From: Paraspadella gotoi
Lineage: Eukaryota; Chaetognatha
Direction: 5' to 3'
Assembly: GCA_051294375.1 (NCBI GenBank)
Contig: CM119264.1
Coordinates: 3,970,699 to 4,034,698, forward strand
Length of the DNA stretch: 64,000 nucleotides
Within the stretch, counting starts at the first letter, position 1; every line of letters begins with the position of its first letter. Below, in pieces: positions 50,601-60,859 of this stretch. The notes beneath the pieces were generated by a model. The model had not been told where the DNA came from, made no database searches, and was given only the letters and a program-made list of their open reading frames with translations. Both the position numbers and the translations under genes were made by a program.

Positions 50601-51337
50601 ATCGACCGATAGACCGACCGAAAAGTGAATTATAGAGTTGCTCCGCGAGTACTCGCGGCACAACTAAAAACTTTTAAGTATAAATATTAGTGGTATTATC
50701 CTTTCATTTTTGTTGTGAATATATATTAGAGGCACAATTTGATTTCATTTAACAACGAATTTATTTCAATGAAGAAAAACGTACATGTTTCGGCTTTAAA
50801 TGCAAGCCTTCATCAGCGATTTGACGACTCCCTCTACTTTCGGTCACTTTCTCATTTTGTATGAAATTGGTACAACGAATATAAAAATATCCATTCATTT
50901 AATAAATAAGCTATCTTGCCCCTGACTTTGGACAGGCTTTGGTGGTTTAAGGCCTCCATCACTCTTACAAGATAATGCAGTTCCCTGCAAGCTTTCAATC
51001 AAGACTTTCTCACAGTCTCGTTTATTCACTCCCAGAGTACCTGGCTTCCCTATCAATGAAGTAGTATAATATTTCAATTGATCAAAGAATGTTTCAATTG
51101 TATGAAAAGACCACTCCCTTAAGTATTAGATCGGGGAATACTTATTGTACTCCACACTAGCATCAAAATACAAGGAGTATACAAGGAGTATATAATTTTT
51201 TGTAATATTTATTCATATAAAGAGCTTAGCTTTATATGCTGCAATCTCCAAAAATATTTAAAAAATTAGGTTAAAAAATATTTTAAAATATTTTTTCAGA
51301 TAAGAGGACGTTGGAAGAATTATTTGAAGAAATGTGA
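44772..51337 (+). CDS. Secreted three-domain hevein-like (type-1 chitin-binding) protein
   Basis: Five exons, all introns phase 1: 44772-44844, 45678-45842, 48184-48339, 49163-49318, 51300-51337 (TGA); 195 residues in total. Residues 1-24 are a signal peptide (HTFLLLFVLIWTIKITFVVNA). Domains at 25-79, 80-131 and 132-183 each have eight Cys in the hevein pattern C-C-CC-C-C-C-C with the core PCC(S/A)PNGWCG and end CIDYSK. The C-terminus is DKRTLEELFEEM, acidic. Hevein domains bind chitin or GlcNAc oligomers, so an extracellular carbohydrate-binding, defence or cuticle/mucus role is the family expectation. Against hevein, the second Trp of the binding site is kept while the first aromatic is Asn and the Tyr is His, so binding may be altered. 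Donors are GTAAAA and GTTTGT. AATAAA lies at 51565. Upstream TTTTTGCCAG (44749-44758) might be an acceptor for a 5' UTR exon. Confidence 0.85.
45488..46201 (+). repeat. Tandem genomic unit 1 carrying hevein-like exon 1
   Basis: Begins AAATTCAACAGAGAGAAAG and contains the domain exon with flanking intron sequence (CATTCTGTGTATAATTTTT before, GTTTGTGACAAAATAAT after). It ends with TTGGAATGAGAAGAATGAG just before the inserted element. Units 2 and 3 repeat this order. Confidence 0.8.
46202..47984 (+). mobile_element. HINE/pearl-like element inserted in intron 2 of the hevein-like gene
   Basis: Starts CAAGTTTGAGCAAACAATG with the box GTCGGATCTGC at about 46220, then a long array of ~18-bp units (46385-46860). 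Core repeats (about 46890-47330) and intervening unrelated sequence with a GA array follow. The 3' region (47815-47984) has a damaged hairpin (GGATTTTCT and AGCAGATCC arms) and ends CCGACT. Boundaries are fixed by comparison with the empty paralogous junction at about 48961-48966. Confidence 0.8.
47659..47700. repeat. (GA)n microsatellite
   Basis: Pure GA run within the element in intron 2. Confidence 0.9.
47985..48966 (+). repeat. Tandem genomic unit 2 carrying hevein-like exon 2
   Basis: Same order as unit 1: AAATTCAACAGAG, TCACAACTGTTAATATATTT, the domain exon, GTTTGTGACAAAATAATGGC, GATATGAGGCTCATACATAT. It contains extra unrelated sequence at about 48500-48900, including another detached transposon 5' end (CAAGTTTGAGCAAACAATG at 48854), and ends TTGGAATGAGAAGAATGAG. 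Confidence 0.8.
48967..49372 (+). repeat. Tandem genomic unit 3 carrying hevein-like exon 3
   Basis: Begins AAATTCAACAGAGAGAAAG immediately after GAATGAGGGATCA, without an element at the junction, and is truncated after TCATCAGATGGTTCATTC. Confidence 0.8.
49490..50534 (-). mobile_element. HINE/pearl-like element, reverse orientation, in the last intron
   Basis: Read on the minus strand, the 3' end is at 49490 (AGTCGGATCTGC begins the + strand reading), with the hairpin at 49494-49515 (arms GGATCTGCT and AGCAGATCC). Then come (GTCC)n at 49630-49680, three reversed core repeats (49700-50190), ~18-bp units of type TTGACCAAATTATGCCAG (50243-50490), and a diverged 5' end (GATTGTTTGCTCAAATTTG) at 50516-50534. 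It is inserted antisense to the host gene. Confidence 0.75.
50555..50665 (+). mobile_element. Related element 3' end with a different hairpin
   Basis: Shares the AAAGTGAATTATAGAG stretch and the CT-before-A-run end with the other elements. Its hairpin is the perfect 16-base palindrome CCGCGAGTACTCGCGG (50643-50658), flanked by GTTG and CAAC. A degenerate (GACN)n block precedes it. Confidence 0.6.
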
Positions 51338-51375
51338 TTCACACAGAAAAGGAACAGAAAACCTCTGTACTTGAA

Positions 51376-51418
51376 GTTGAATTTGAATTTGAATTTGAAT
51401 TTGAATTTGAAGTTGAAT
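51376..51418. repeat. (GAATTT)n hexanucleotide in a 3' UTR
   Basis: About seven GAATTT/GAAGTT units shortly after the stop codon of the hevein-like gene, within its probable 3' UTR. Confidence 0.85.
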
Positions 51419-51564
51419 TTTTAATTTGTAATTTTTTTTTAATTCATTTTTCTCCATTTTTTGATGATTATGAAATTTCAAGACTGAATATTTTGTTACA
51501 ACATTCTTACAATATTTTTAGAAAATAATTTTAAACTACAAAACAAACTAATTAACTAACAAAC

Positions 51565-51570
51565 AATAAA
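51565..51570 (+). terminator. Polyadenylation signal AATAAA
   Basis: Exact AATAAA about 230 bases downstream of the TGA that ends the hevein-like gene. Confidence 0.55.
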
Positions 51571-54120
51571 CTTATCAGTAAAAATGATTATCTTTTTAAT
51601 AGATATTAAGTTCTTGCTCTTAATGATTAGGTGAAAAAGGTTTTTTTTTGATTAAGGTTTTTTTGGTTTTTTGGTTTTTTTTCCTTATGGCATGTGGTGA
51701 CATGACATTATATCAGTTTTTATATTGACATTTTGTGAAATTTCTCACTAAATATTATCAAATGGGGTTGCTTTATATTGACCTATAATAAAACACCATG
51801 TACCTTGACTACTCCTTCGCCAAAAAGGTTCGTTTTCAATAAAGTCAAACGTTAACGCTTTCTCGTGCAACATCCAGTTGAATAAGAAAATATGGAACTA
51901 AAAGATTTTTCACTAAATAATTTGATTTTTTTTAAAGAAAACTAGTTAGACAGGAAGAACTTCTACCAGCGGCTACTTGGGTTGCCTTGGTGGCCATTGC
52001 CTCCAGTCTGGTGGGGACGACCGTGTGCTTTCGCAAAATCCTTCAGTGGCTAACCATTATTTCATTGTATTGTGTTGCCCAGCTTAAGAGCAGCAATACA
52101 TATTAAGGCGGAACAGGTTACAAACTAACAGAAGTCCAGTATAAATATTGTTAATGTGTCTATTAAAGATCGTAAAAATAAAAAAAATTTAAGATTTATC
52201 TTTTAGTTAAACGCAAGGAAGCTATTTTATATTATCCAAATATTATATAATATCAAAAAATTGTTTTTAATAAATTTTATTTTTTTAACGGATTCAGATA
52301 GAGCTTGAAAAGTTAGATGATGGTTAATTTTACAACTTTTTAAAATGATAATGATTTATCTATGAAAATTAATAAAAACTATAAAATTTCATGAATGATG
52401 TGATGATAATGATGATTTTTAAAGTTTTTTTAATTTGAAAATTCTTGAAATTTGTAGTACTGTAGATGACGCTGGTTGACCCCGCATCCGTGAATTGTTT
52501 ATCAACTTTGATAAAAGTTAGTTTAAACCAATTTGCTTGGTTAGAGAATTAAAAGCAACCTTAATAAAATAATCAAAGCATATAGATATTCCATTGCTTT
52601 TGCCAACAAGCAATTGAAACATCTATATGACAAAGCAAGCATCCTAATAATTAATTAATTAATTATACATTGATGGAAAAGACAATAACAATAAATAATT
52701 ATATCACTACAAGTTTTAAGAGAAGTTGTTAATTTTCATTTGGCTTTGTAAAATGGTTTCCAAGTAAGTTGGAATCATAGATGGAAATAAACTACTTAAG
52801 TCAGCTGATTCTTTGTATATTGGAATGATCTTTTGTTTTCGTAAAACAAAGGCAAAACAAAATAACGTGTGTAAATTTATATAGTAACTATGGAAATAAT
52901 ATTTTTAACCACCATTTTTAACTGGCGACATTGGCTGAGTCTCCAAACATGGCTGTCTCATCCCCGTTCGAAACTACAGTATTAACCTTTATCTAAATTT
53001 TTAATCTTTATCAGAATCCATTATGAAAAATTTAAATTTATTAAAAAGATTTTTAAGCATTTCTTATATATTGTTAAAAATTAAAATGCTTCCATGCATG
53101 AGGAAAATTAATTTAATCAAAATCTAACATCATAAGTAAATTTGGTTGTAAAAGGACAAAATACTTATTTCAGACTTTTTCAGATTGTAAAAAGTGTTAA
53201 ATTCTGGACCAACTTAATTCATATGTGGCTCACTGGCGCTGCGTAAAGCTATCAGCTCATGTTCGTGCGGCTAACGGTGGATGGATGGATGGACGGACGG
53301 ATCGATGGACAGAAAGATCTCATTTTATTTGCATAATACTGTATTTCAAAATTTTATGTCCTAACAAGAGAGGCAAGCCACTTGATAATCCATTCTCTGC
53401 GTTGAGAAAAAATTTTTTAAAATTTTTTAAAATTTTTTAAACTTTACCCGAAGAAAACATAAAATGAATATTACTAACTACGTCAATGAAAAATTACATT
53501 AATAATAACAATAACAATAAGCATTGGCTCATTTCAACAATATAAATAGTTTTAAAAAAACCCATCGGTATGAAACGTTGATTATTGATCGGAAGGAATT
53601 CCAGCCTCCGCTGCCCTCGCGTCGGTCGGTCGTGGGAGATCCAAACCATAACGCTTTCACACTTCGCGGATCAAGAGTTTAATTTAATGAAAAAAGTTAA
53701 TAAGCTTTAAAATTATCGATGCGTCCGTTGGTATGTGTAATTTGTGTATATAACCTCTTCATGTGTTTTTTTTTATATTCTAAAATGTAAGATCGAAAAT
53801 GAGTTGATAAAATGGTTGGTTTAATGATTGTTGCATTAGTTATTTTATTCATTAAGCTGCATCTACCGATATAAAAATGAAGACTGTCTCACAGTTAAAT
53901 ACATATATAATTTTATATATCTATTGCAAATTTGTGTGCAATCTCTCTCTCTCGAAAGAATCGTTAAAGTTTTTTTTCTTTTTCTTTTTCTTTTTCCCTC
54001 AGTTATAAACGGAATCGAATTGAAAGATAACGGAAGGCAAAGAAATTTAATCCCTCTGGCGGGAATCGCTGAAAAAAAAAGAATTACCGCTCGAGTTGTG
54101 AAAAACAAAAGACGGCGTAG
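51571..54120. other. AT-rich sequence without a supported gene
   Basis: Largely single-copy AT-rich DNA. Small features: a GGAC/GGAT run at 53277-53305 and three AAATTTTTTA units at 53409-53440. The segment 52090-52460 resembles 41760-42140 (GGAACAGGTT-AAACTA, GATTTATCTT, GATGATGAT), so it is probably another decayed dispersed repeat. No exon identified. Confidence 0.5.
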
Positions 54121-54177
54121 GAAATCAGAAGCTAATGCGACGTCGACGGCGAAAAACCGATGCGTCGATGGACGCGA

Positions 54178-54179
<2 letters not shown>

Positions 54180-54264
<85 letters not shown>
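54180..54264. repeat. (GA)n microsatellite
   Basis: About 85 bases of GA repeat directly after a CG-rich GACGCGAAGG segment. Confidence 0.95.
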
Positions 54265-54266
<2 letters not shown>

Positions 54267-54576
54267 TTGGAAGGAAAATGGAAATGGGAGAAGCAGAGGG
54301 GATGTAAGGTGGAATGGAAAAGCAGCATGAAAGGCACAGTAACAGATAGGGGTGACATAAAGAGAAGCACTGATAGACAGGTAAAAATGCACAAAGACTT
54401 GTAACGGTTGTGAACTAATGATTTATAATTGTCTACATTAGGATTACTAAGAAAGCATGCCAATTTAATGTGCGTTTTTAAAGTGTGAAGGCAAAACAAA
54501 AATATAAAATAGCCCAAAAGTGAAAAAATATCTTAATTTTTGGCCAGTACATAAATAAAAAAAAATAAAATCAAAG

Positions 54577-54766
54577 GCCAGCACAAATTAAAAAAGAGCC
54601 CAATCTTTGGCCAGCACAAATTAAAAAAGAGCCCAATCTTTGGCCAGAACAAAAATAAAAAAGAGCTTGATCTTTAGCCAGCACAAATTAAAAAAGAGCC
54701 CAATCTTTGGCCAGAACAAAAGTAAAAAAAAACCCAATCTTTGGCCATTTCTTAAGGCCAGAATGC
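54577..54766. repeat. 33-bp minisatellite
   Basis: About six imperfect units of GGCCAGCACAAATTAAAAAA + GAGCCCAATCTTT, with degraded copies at both ends. The next 54770-55400 stretch is a purine-rich tract with no gene seen. Confidence 0.88.
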
Positions 54767-55416
54767 GCTCATCCACGTCCTAACGGAATCGGAAAAAGAG
54801 AAGGCCGATGAAATATGACGGGTTTTAAGTCGATAAGACGAAAGCCGAGGAGAGACGGCCCGCGCATGCGCTGATGGCTCCGAGGGGGAAAGTTAGCCAA
54901 AGCCGACGGGGAGTTGGGCGAGAATTTTAGGGGGTGAGTGAAGTAGTTGAAGGGGGGTAGGGAGGGGGTGGTGAACCTGGGTTCGTTTTAGTTTCACGGG
55001 ATGGAAAAGTGAAAGAAGGATAAGAAAAAAGATAAGAAAGAGGGAACGGGGAAAAGAAGAAGAAGTTTGAAGTGTGAAAGAAGATTGTTGAAAGTAGAAA
55101 GAGAAAGAAAAAGGAAAGAAGAAAAAAAATTAAGGAGAATCTGAGAAAGAAAAAGGAGAAGGGATAAGAGATGATAAAGAAGAAGGGAAATGGGATAATC
55201 AGTGAAAAAAGAAGGATAATGAAATAAGGGAACATAAAGAAAATACTTAGGCAAAGTAAGGAGAAGGGAAAAAAAAAAGGAAAAGGAAAAATAAGGGAAA
55301 GAGGATCTTAAGATCTCGACTCTGGAAGGTCAACTTCGAACGACGTCGAGAGATAAAAAGGAGCCCTTCAGCTTTTGACCTCACGTCCTGAGAAGAGGAT
55401 CCGAAGACGGGGATGC

Positions 55417-55610
<194 letters not shown>

Positions 55611-55866
55611 AAATTAATACTATTCCCTTCCGCTAGCAAACGGATATTCCCCTGCCCCCCCCCATACATTCGTTCTGAATTAGTTCTTTTTATCGCTCAG
55701 AAAGTATAAACTCCATAGACTCTCATCCCCTTACTCTCAGCACCCCTTCTCCCTTTTCTGCGCCCCCCGCCGGTTTCCAATCGTTTTTCATATTCAAAAC
55801 ATTAAAATCAAACGATATTTTTCCAACGCGAAAGTCTGAAACGAAACGCGGTCTCTGACTCGAGAA

Positions 55867-55867
<1 letters not shown>

Positions 55868-55955
<88 letters not shown>
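55868..55955. repeat. (GA)n array
   Basis: About 88 bases of GA repeat. It is followed by imperfect GTTGGCGATGGCGTTGGTGC units of about 42 bp (56000-56110), a second, unrelated minisatellite. Confidence 0.93.
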
Positions 55956-55962
<7 letters not shown>

Positions 55963-56664
55963 AATAAAGAGCGGGAGACCGGAGCGGTTCATTGGGTGAG
56001 AATGGCGTTGGTGCTTGGCTTTGACGTTGGCGATGGCGTTGGTGCTTGCCGTTGACGTTGGCAATGGCGTTAGTGCTTGGCGTTGGTGTGAGCGTTGTTG
56101 ATTGGCAATGGCATTGGTCTTGACCTATTCGTTGGCGTTGGCGTAATAGTTGGAGCTGTGAGAAAATTGACGCGGTCGATAAAACTAAGTCAAGGTCGAT
56201 AACATTAATACTATCATAAACACTTTTAATACAATACAATACAATATCAAGTTATCCAAGAAGGTGTAGTACTTCAATTGCATCAACGTTGCCTTTTTAT
56301 ATCGTTATTCAATCGCAGCCCAGCTGGCGCAAAAAAAAAATTAAATTCCTAATCATAGGAGCAAAGTCTATTTTCTACATTGTCTATTTTGTCATGCACG
56401 CGCGTCACAGCTGGAGCGAAAATGATGGAGCGAGCGTCGCCCTTTGATGAATATTGGTTGGCGAGTGACCTTGAAGGTCAGCCGCAAGGTCAAACCCTTG
56501 CGGCGCCGACCCACCCGGGGGTCAAAAGAATATAAAGGAAAGAAAAAAAAAAGAATAATATCGTGGAGAAAAGAAAGGAGAGAAATGAAGGGCTGGCATA
56601 ATGAAGAAAGGGAGAAAGGAAAAAATGAGGGGGGGAAACAGAATATTGCTTAGGGATAGTGAGG

Positions 56665-56668
<4 letters not shown>

Positions 56669-56707
<39 letters not shown>
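56669..56707. repeat. (GA)n microsatellite
   Basis: Short GA run ending a purine-rich tract (56530-56707). The 56110-56530 stretch before it is unique with no supported gene. Confidence 0.9.
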
Positions 56708-56710
<3 letters not shown>

Positions 56711-57100
56711 TCAATTGAAGGTAAGACTATAGTAGTATGGTTATTGCGCTGCGTCGTTTCCATGATTTATGCACTATAATTTCCGGTCCTGACTCGAAGC
56801 TTAAAGCTTTCACTCCTCCCTTGACCAGAAGAAAGGGGGTAAAGAAATACTGGTTGGGCGTTTTCTGTTTTTTAACCAAAGCGGTGATGACGACGTTGAT
56901 GATGTGCAAACACAAATAGTTTTTGATTCACGGAAAAAAACAATAAAATAGTATTTTGAAAAAAAATATATATTTTCGAAATATATATTCAATAACAGGA
57001 ACTACGTAAAAGAAAAGAAAGCAGAAGGCAAGATAAACATTTTTTTCTTTCTGGTGAAATTTCGAGGGGAAAAAGTCGCTGAGTCAGGCATCAATGAGTT

Positions 57101-57248
57101 GGCATGTCTGGCATGTCTGGCAGGTCTGGCATGTCTGGCATGTCTGGCATGTCTGGCATGTCTGGCATGTCTGGCATGTCTGGCATGTCTGGCATGTCTG
57201 GCAGGTCTGGCATGTCTGGCAGGTCTGGCATGTCTGGCAGGTCTGGCC
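57101..57248. repeat. 9-bp minisatellite, ~16 copies
   Basis: Units of ATGTCTGGC with an AGGTCTGGC variant. The period is a multiple of three and neither strand makes a stop, so all six frames are open. Frames read (Cys-Leu-Ala)n, (His-Val-Trp)n, (Met-Ser-Gly)n forward and (Met-Pro-Asp)n, (Ala-Arg-His)n, (Gln-Thr-Cys)n in reverse. Confidence 0.95.
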
Positions 57249-57364
57249 ATTGGCAAAAAGATTGGCGCTGAGAATATTGAATAGGTTGGAGCATTGTGAC
57301 TGCGACGCTAAGATAGGTGCGATCAAAATCAAGCTAATGGAGAAAATGAAAACAAACTAAATTT

Positions 57365-57482
57365 ATGACAAGAAAGAAATACGGACAAAGATGGGTGCGC
57401 GAACAACGTTTCTTTAGAGAGGGCGAAAAAGAAATATACCATCTCTGGAACCGTAAAAAATATGGAGGAAGGCCAAATGGTC
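57365..57482 (+). CDS. Candidate first coding exon, unknown product
   Basis: ATG opens a 39-codon highly basic and aromatic frame: MTRKKYGQRWVREQRFFREG, then EKEIYHLWNRKKYGGRPNG. It ends at a strong GTGAGT donor after GGT C (phase 1). The composition is more protein-like than surrounding frames, and the sequence is not repetitive. No downstream exon was identified, and the upstream minisatellite gives no promoter. It could be a chance frame or a decayed exon. Confidence 0.3.
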
Positions 57483-57737
57483 GTGAGTATTTTTGTAGGC
57501 TAAGTTTTTTTTAAACGCATTTAAAGTTAATAGGCTAATTTAATTTAAAGATAAGCGATTATAGAACTCAATTGTATTTTTATATTTTGAGATTAAAATC
57601 TGATATCATTTAATCACTTTTTTTAATTAATAACTTTTGAACTAAAGGTTGAGAGCTTTCTCAAAAGAAATCTCTCGGTTTGTAGATATTGATAGACATA
57701 TAGATTTAAAAAATGTCTCAACTTTTTCCACAATTAA

Positions 57738-57792
57738 TAAAACTAAAACTAAAACTAAAACTAAAACTAAAACTAAAACTAAAACTAAAATT
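57738..57792. repeat. (AAAACT)n hexanucleotide repeat
   Basis: About nine tandem AAAACT units, in AT-rich DNA otherwise without a gene (57490-58270). Confidence 0.9.
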
Positions 57793-58282
57793 AATAATAA
57801 ATTAACCTATTAACTAACTATTAACTAAAAAAAATTTACCACCCCCCCCCTTGGTCCTCTTCCTCCAGAGAGAAGTACTTTCAGATTTTTTTGGTTCCAG
57901 AGATTTTCTTTTTCGTCCTATCTGAAAAACCGTGAAAGACAACCTGCGACATCGATAGCTCAGATAAAAAAGAAAGTGAAATAAGGATAAAATATTGAGT
58001 GTCTGACATTAAACAAGCGCTAGAAACGAGTTTGACGTTGTTCACAAGAATAAAAAATGCAAAGAATTTTAATGAAAACGGGAAAAAAGAAAATAAGAAT
58101 AAAAATGTAGGAGATATGGACCAAAAGAAAAAAAAGAAAACAGATAAAAAGAAAAAAAGATAAAAAAATGAAAAAAACAGATAAGAAAAAAAATGGAAAA
58201 AAAAGAAAGGAAAAGAAAGGAGCGATCGACGTTGCGTCAATTTCATACTTGGGAACCCGGAAGCGCCCTCTGCATTCTGATC

Positions 58283-58313
<31 letters not shown>

Positions 58314-58715
58314 TTCTCCTCTTCCACCTTTCTTGTAGATGGCATCTCAAAACATTCGCCCCCCCTGCCGCCCCTCCATTCCAACCGTCGCTAAAAAAAA
58401 ACAACAAAAGACAAAGAATATTACGCGAACCTCCAAAGAAAATATACTATATAACAATAGCATTTCCACCCCGAAGAAACTATGGAACGAAAATATAGTA
58501 AAACATTAACGCGAACTGTATTATCGTAAAGAGTCTCCCGGCCCGAGATGAAAGGAGAGGAGAGGGACGTAAAAAAAGAAAGAAGGATAAAAAGAAAGAA
58601 AGAAAAAATAAAGGAAAAATGGGGAGAAAGCGGAGGCGAAATATCTCCACGTATTTTCTTCTTTTATCTCTCCTTTGTTACTCCTTTCATCCGAGTTTAT
58701 GGCTAAAAAAGAAAG

Positions 58716-58853
<138 letters not shown>

Positions 58854-58919
58854 CTGATTCCTCTATGGGTTTTCTTTCCTCTCTTGCTCCACTCGTTTTT
58901 AATATCGCCTACTCCGCTC

Positions 58920-59760
58920 TCCCCCGCCTCCCTGCCTCATTTTCCACTTATCATTTTTTTGTTTCCCTTTCCTTTTCTTTTTCACTCTCACTTTCTACTT
59001 TCCTTTTATTTCTTTCCTTTCCCTTTTCTTTTTCACTCTCACTTTCTCACTTCCTTTTTTCATTCCTTTTCCTTTTTTTTCACTCTCACTTTCTACTTTC
59101 CTTTTTTTCTTTCCTTTTCCTTTTATTTTTCACTCTCACTTTCTACTTTACTTTTTTTTCTTTCCCTTTTCTTTTCTTTGAAACTCTCACTTTCTACTTT
59201 CCTTTTCCTTTAACTCTCTCACATCTCTTCCTTCTTTTCTTCCGTTTCCTCATTTACCAGATTTTCGGTTTTCACACGCTCCCATATTTTCATCTTATGC
59301 TATCCTAATGCTAAACTTACCTTTCTAACACCTCACTCTTCCCTTTGCTTTCTCACTTTCTTTCCTGGAGCGAGGACGAACAAACAAACTTCTGTCTCTT
59401 CCTCCTCTACTTCCTCCTTTTCTTTTTTAACCTCCTTTTCCTCTTCATATTTTTCTTCCTCCTCCCCTTCTCTTTCTCATCTTCTTCTTTTTCCTCTCAT
59501 TCTCTCTCTTCCTCTCTATAATACTTCTCCCACTTTCACCCCTTCTCACTCTCCCTCTTCCCTCTTTCCCCTTACTTCTTTCCTCTCTCCCCCCAATTTT
59601 CATCTTCCTCCCTCTTCCTCCTCTTCCTCCCATTCCCTCCCTCTTCCTCCTCTACCCTCCTCTTCCTCCCTCTTCCTCCTCTTTTCTTCCTCTCTCCTTC
59701 TTCCTTCCTCTTCCTCCTCTTCCTCCCCTCTCTTTTCTTCCTCTTACGAGGGATTTTGGT
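58920..59760. repeat. Long pyrimidine-rich tract
   Basis: About 840 bases almost free of purines on the + strand. It includes a ~45-60-base repeat with TTTTTCACTCTCACTTTCTA (58975-59215) and a TCTTCCTCC repeat (59590-59740). Leu/Phe/Ser-rich frames through it are composition artefacts. Confidence 0.85.
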
Positions 59761-59885
59761 TCCTTCATAAACTCTGCTTTTTTCCTTTCCGAGATAACAA
59801 AGGAGAAAAAAAAGGAAACATTTAAGAAAGAATAAAAAAGCGACGCGGTTTCTAAATGAAAATGGCGCATCCCTCGAGAAGATTA

Positions 59886-59943
59886 TCTCTCTCTCTCTCT
59901 CTCTCTCTCTCGCCTCTCTCTCTCTCTCTCTCTCATCTCGTCT

Positions 59944-59980
<37 letters not shown>
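59886..59980. repeat. Interrupted (CT)n array
   Basis: CT repeat broken by CG and AT steps. Confidence 0.93.
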
Positions 59981-59985
<5 letters not shown>

Positions 59986-60131
59986 TCATTCCGGTAATTT
60001 CTCGATCTCCAAATATTGTTTATTTTTGGTGACGGCATTTCCCTGGAAATGAAAAATAAAAGGCGGGCAGTGGCGGCGGGAGGCTGAGGAACACTCACCC
60101 CAAGCTGCCACGGAACTCACCCCGTGCCTTC

Positions 60132-60685
60132 NNNNNNNNNNNNNNNNNNNNNNNNNNNNNNNNNNNNNNNNNNNNNNNNNNNNNNNNNNNNNNNNNNNNN
60201 NNNNNNNNNNNNNNNNNNNNNNNNNNNNNNNNNNNNNNNNNNNNNNNNNNNNNNNNNNNNNNNNNNNNNNNNNNNNNNNNNNNNNNNNNNNNNNNNNNNN
60301 NNNNNNNNNNNNNNNNNNNNNNNNNNNNNNNNNNNNNNNNNNNNNNNNNNNNNNNNNNNNNNNNNNNNNNNNNNNNNNNNNNNNNNNNNNNNNNNNNNNN
60401 NNNNNNNNNNNNNNNNNNNNNNNNNNNNNNNNNNNNNNNNNNNNNNNNNNNNNNNNNNNNNNNNNNNNNNNNNNNNNNNNNNNNNNNNNNNNNNNNNNNN
60501 NNNNNNNNNNNNNNNNNNNNNNNNNNNNNNNNNNNNNNNNNNNNNNNNNNNNNNNNNNNNNNNNNNNNNNNNNNNNNNNNNNNNNNNNNNNNNNNNNNNN
60601 NNNNNNNNNNNNNNNNNNNNNNNNNNNNNNNNNNNNNNNNNNNNNNNNNNNNNNNNNNNNNNNNNNNNNNNNNNNNNNNNNNNNN
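60132..60685. other. Assembly gap, 554 N
   Basis: Run of N. Two GGTGAGT donor-like sites read on the minus strand lie just left of it (about 60095 and 60120) and a candidate minus-strand first exon lies just right, so it may hide exon or intron sequence. Confidence 0.98.
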
Positions 60686-60697
60686 CCCCGCCCATTT

Positions 60698-60790
60698 TCA
60701 AAATCCCCCCGCCCCCCGCTCCCCCGTCTTCCCCTCCAAGGGTCCAGAGGGCAGATCAAAGACTTTGTTGTCTGCGGTTCGACCAGTCAT
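60698..60790 (-). CDS. Candidate minus-strand start exon, unknown product
   Basis: Read on the minus strand, a long pyrimidine tract and CATCC precede ATG at 60790. The frame reads MTGRTADNKVFDLPSGPLEG, then KTGERGAGGF and TGA at 60698. The first 20 residues look protein-like; the Gly/Arg-rich end comes from a G-run where base-calling is unreliable. The rest would lie in the gap. No family recognised. Confidence 0.25.
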   Translation of the reverse strand: MTGRTADNKVFDLPSGPLEGKTGERGAGGF

Positions 60791-60859
60791 GGATGAAGAG
60801 GAGGAGGAAGAGGAGGAGGAGAAGAGGAGAAGCAGGAAGAGGAGGAGGACGGGAGGGGT

